Source: Gp6-AA40 sp036742665 (GTDB lineage: Bacteria; Acidobacteriota; Vicinamibacteria; Vicinamibacterales; UBA2999). From it: a DNA stretch of 20,986 bases. This document shows positions 20,579-20,986 of this stretch, one piece after another; the first letter of the stretch is position 1, and every line of letters begins with the position of its first letter. The notes beneath the pieces are model-generated. The model was not told the DNA's origin and ran no database searches. It saw only the letters and a list, made by a program, of their open reading frames with translations. The stretch lies in assembly GCA_036742665.1 (NCBI GenBank), contig DAINQP010000095.1, forward strand, positions 1 to 20,986, read 5' to 3'. A program made the position numbers and the translations under genes.

Positions 20579-20986
20579 ATGCGTGCATTTGTTCGGATCG
20601 TGCACCTCGTCGCGCTGGCGGTACTCATGCCGACCATCGCGTTCGCGCAGGCCACGATCACGGGGACGGTGAAAGACACGTCGGGAGCGGTACTGCCAGG
20701 CGTCACCGTCGAAGCGAGCAGCCCCGTACTCATCGAAAAAGTCCGCACCGTCATCAGTGACGGCAGCGGGCAGTACCGGATCGTCGATCTTCGGCCCGGC
20801 ACGTACACCGTGACGTTCACGTTGCCCGGCTTCAACACCTTCAAGCGCGATGGCGTCGAGTTGACTGGCGCGTTGACCGCGACGATCAACGCGGACATGA
20901 AGGTCGGGGCGCTCGAGGAGACCGTGACGGTCACCGGCGAGAGCCCAATCATCGACGTGCAGAGCGTGAGGCGTCAGACCGTCATC
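20579..20986 (+). CDS. TonB-dependent receptor with carboxypeptidase-regulatory domain (3' end outside window)
   Basis: The first 136 codons of a large outer-membrane receptor; the frame is open at the window end. The signal peptide covers residues 1-24 (VALAVLMPTIAFA-Q). A carboxypeptidase-regulatory-like domain spans about 26-108: ATITGTVKDTSGAVLPGVTVEASS, SDGSGQYRIVDLRPGTYTVTFTLPGF and ATINADMKVGALEETVTV. The following TVTGESPIIDVQSVRRQTVI is the usual link into the plug domain of Oar-like receptors, which are multiplied in Acidobacteria and import oligosaccharides, peptides or siderophores using TonB energy. The start is fixed by AGGAGG. It follows the CRTAC1-like lipoprotein by 217 nt with its own candidate promoter. 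The substrate is not visible in this part. Confidence 0.9.
   Translation, partial: MRAFVRIVHLVALAVLMPTIAFAQATITGTVKDTSGAVLPGVTVEASSPVLIEKVRTVISDGSGQYRIVDLRPGTYTVTFTLPGFNTFKRDGVELTGALTATINADMKVGALEETVTVTGESPIIDVQSVRRQTVI

Overview
The window is GC-rich, gene-dense bacterial chromosome. The gene content suggests an Acidobacteriota member, probably of the Vicinamibacteria type. Pointers are a transmembrane serine/threonine kinase fused to a TolB/PD40-like propeller, an orphan short PadR regulator, a DUF6152 protein beside a secreted 'CLPPG' family protein, a CRTAC1/ASPIC-UnbV lipoprotein, and an Oar-like TonB receptor with a carboxypeptidase-regulatory N-domain. This placement is inferred from family content; there is no rRNA or marker gene here. 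No tRNA, rRNA, CRISPR array, transposase or phage gene was seen.

Layout. Positions 1-1361 (+) hold the 3' part of a PepSY transmembrane protein. On the minus strand follow a PadR regulator (1399-1734), a compact methyltransferase/PD-(D/E)XK nuclease pair overlapping by 4 nt (1817-3039), and a membrane Ser/Thr kinase with a sensor-like propeller (3131-5800). Divergent from the kinase is a clear regulatory unit: a sigma70-like promoter (5882-5911) abutting a 26-bp near-perfect palindrome (5910-5935). It drives a TetR regulator and, 38 nt later, a three-domain LplT-PlsC-acyl-ACP synthetase fusion of 1140 residues (6598-10020). This looks like a self-regulated phospholipid-repair operon.

Positions 10021-10473 are a decayed stretch that includes a frameshifted remnant of a GspE/PilB-type secretion ATPase. 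It lies directly downstream of an intact ExeA/GspA-like AAA+ ATPase with a SPOR domain (10474-12108, minus). Further along the minus strand is a three-gene operon with two 4-nt overlaps: a lipoprotein alpha/beta hydrolase, an ABC ATPase and an ABC-2 permease (15679 to 12211).

A divergent FCD-type GntR regulator (15832-16569, +) is followed by a run of exported proteins on the plus strand: DUF6152 (16725), a 'CLPPG' family protein (17138, TTG start), a small unknown exported protein (18154), the CRTAC1-like lipoprotein (18610), and a TonB-dependent receptor cut by the window end (20579). Their common export suggests an envelope-based uptake or processing module of unknown substrate.

Four copies of a REP-like palindrome (GTCCGGC-loop-GCCGGAC) flanked by a GTAG/GTCG tetranucleotide lie between genes. 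Three sit within 12 nt downstream of stop codons and one lies in the tetR leader. No system in the window can be called new with confidence. The best leads are the tetR operator circuit, the REP-like family, the secretion-ATPase remnant and the secreted-protein run.
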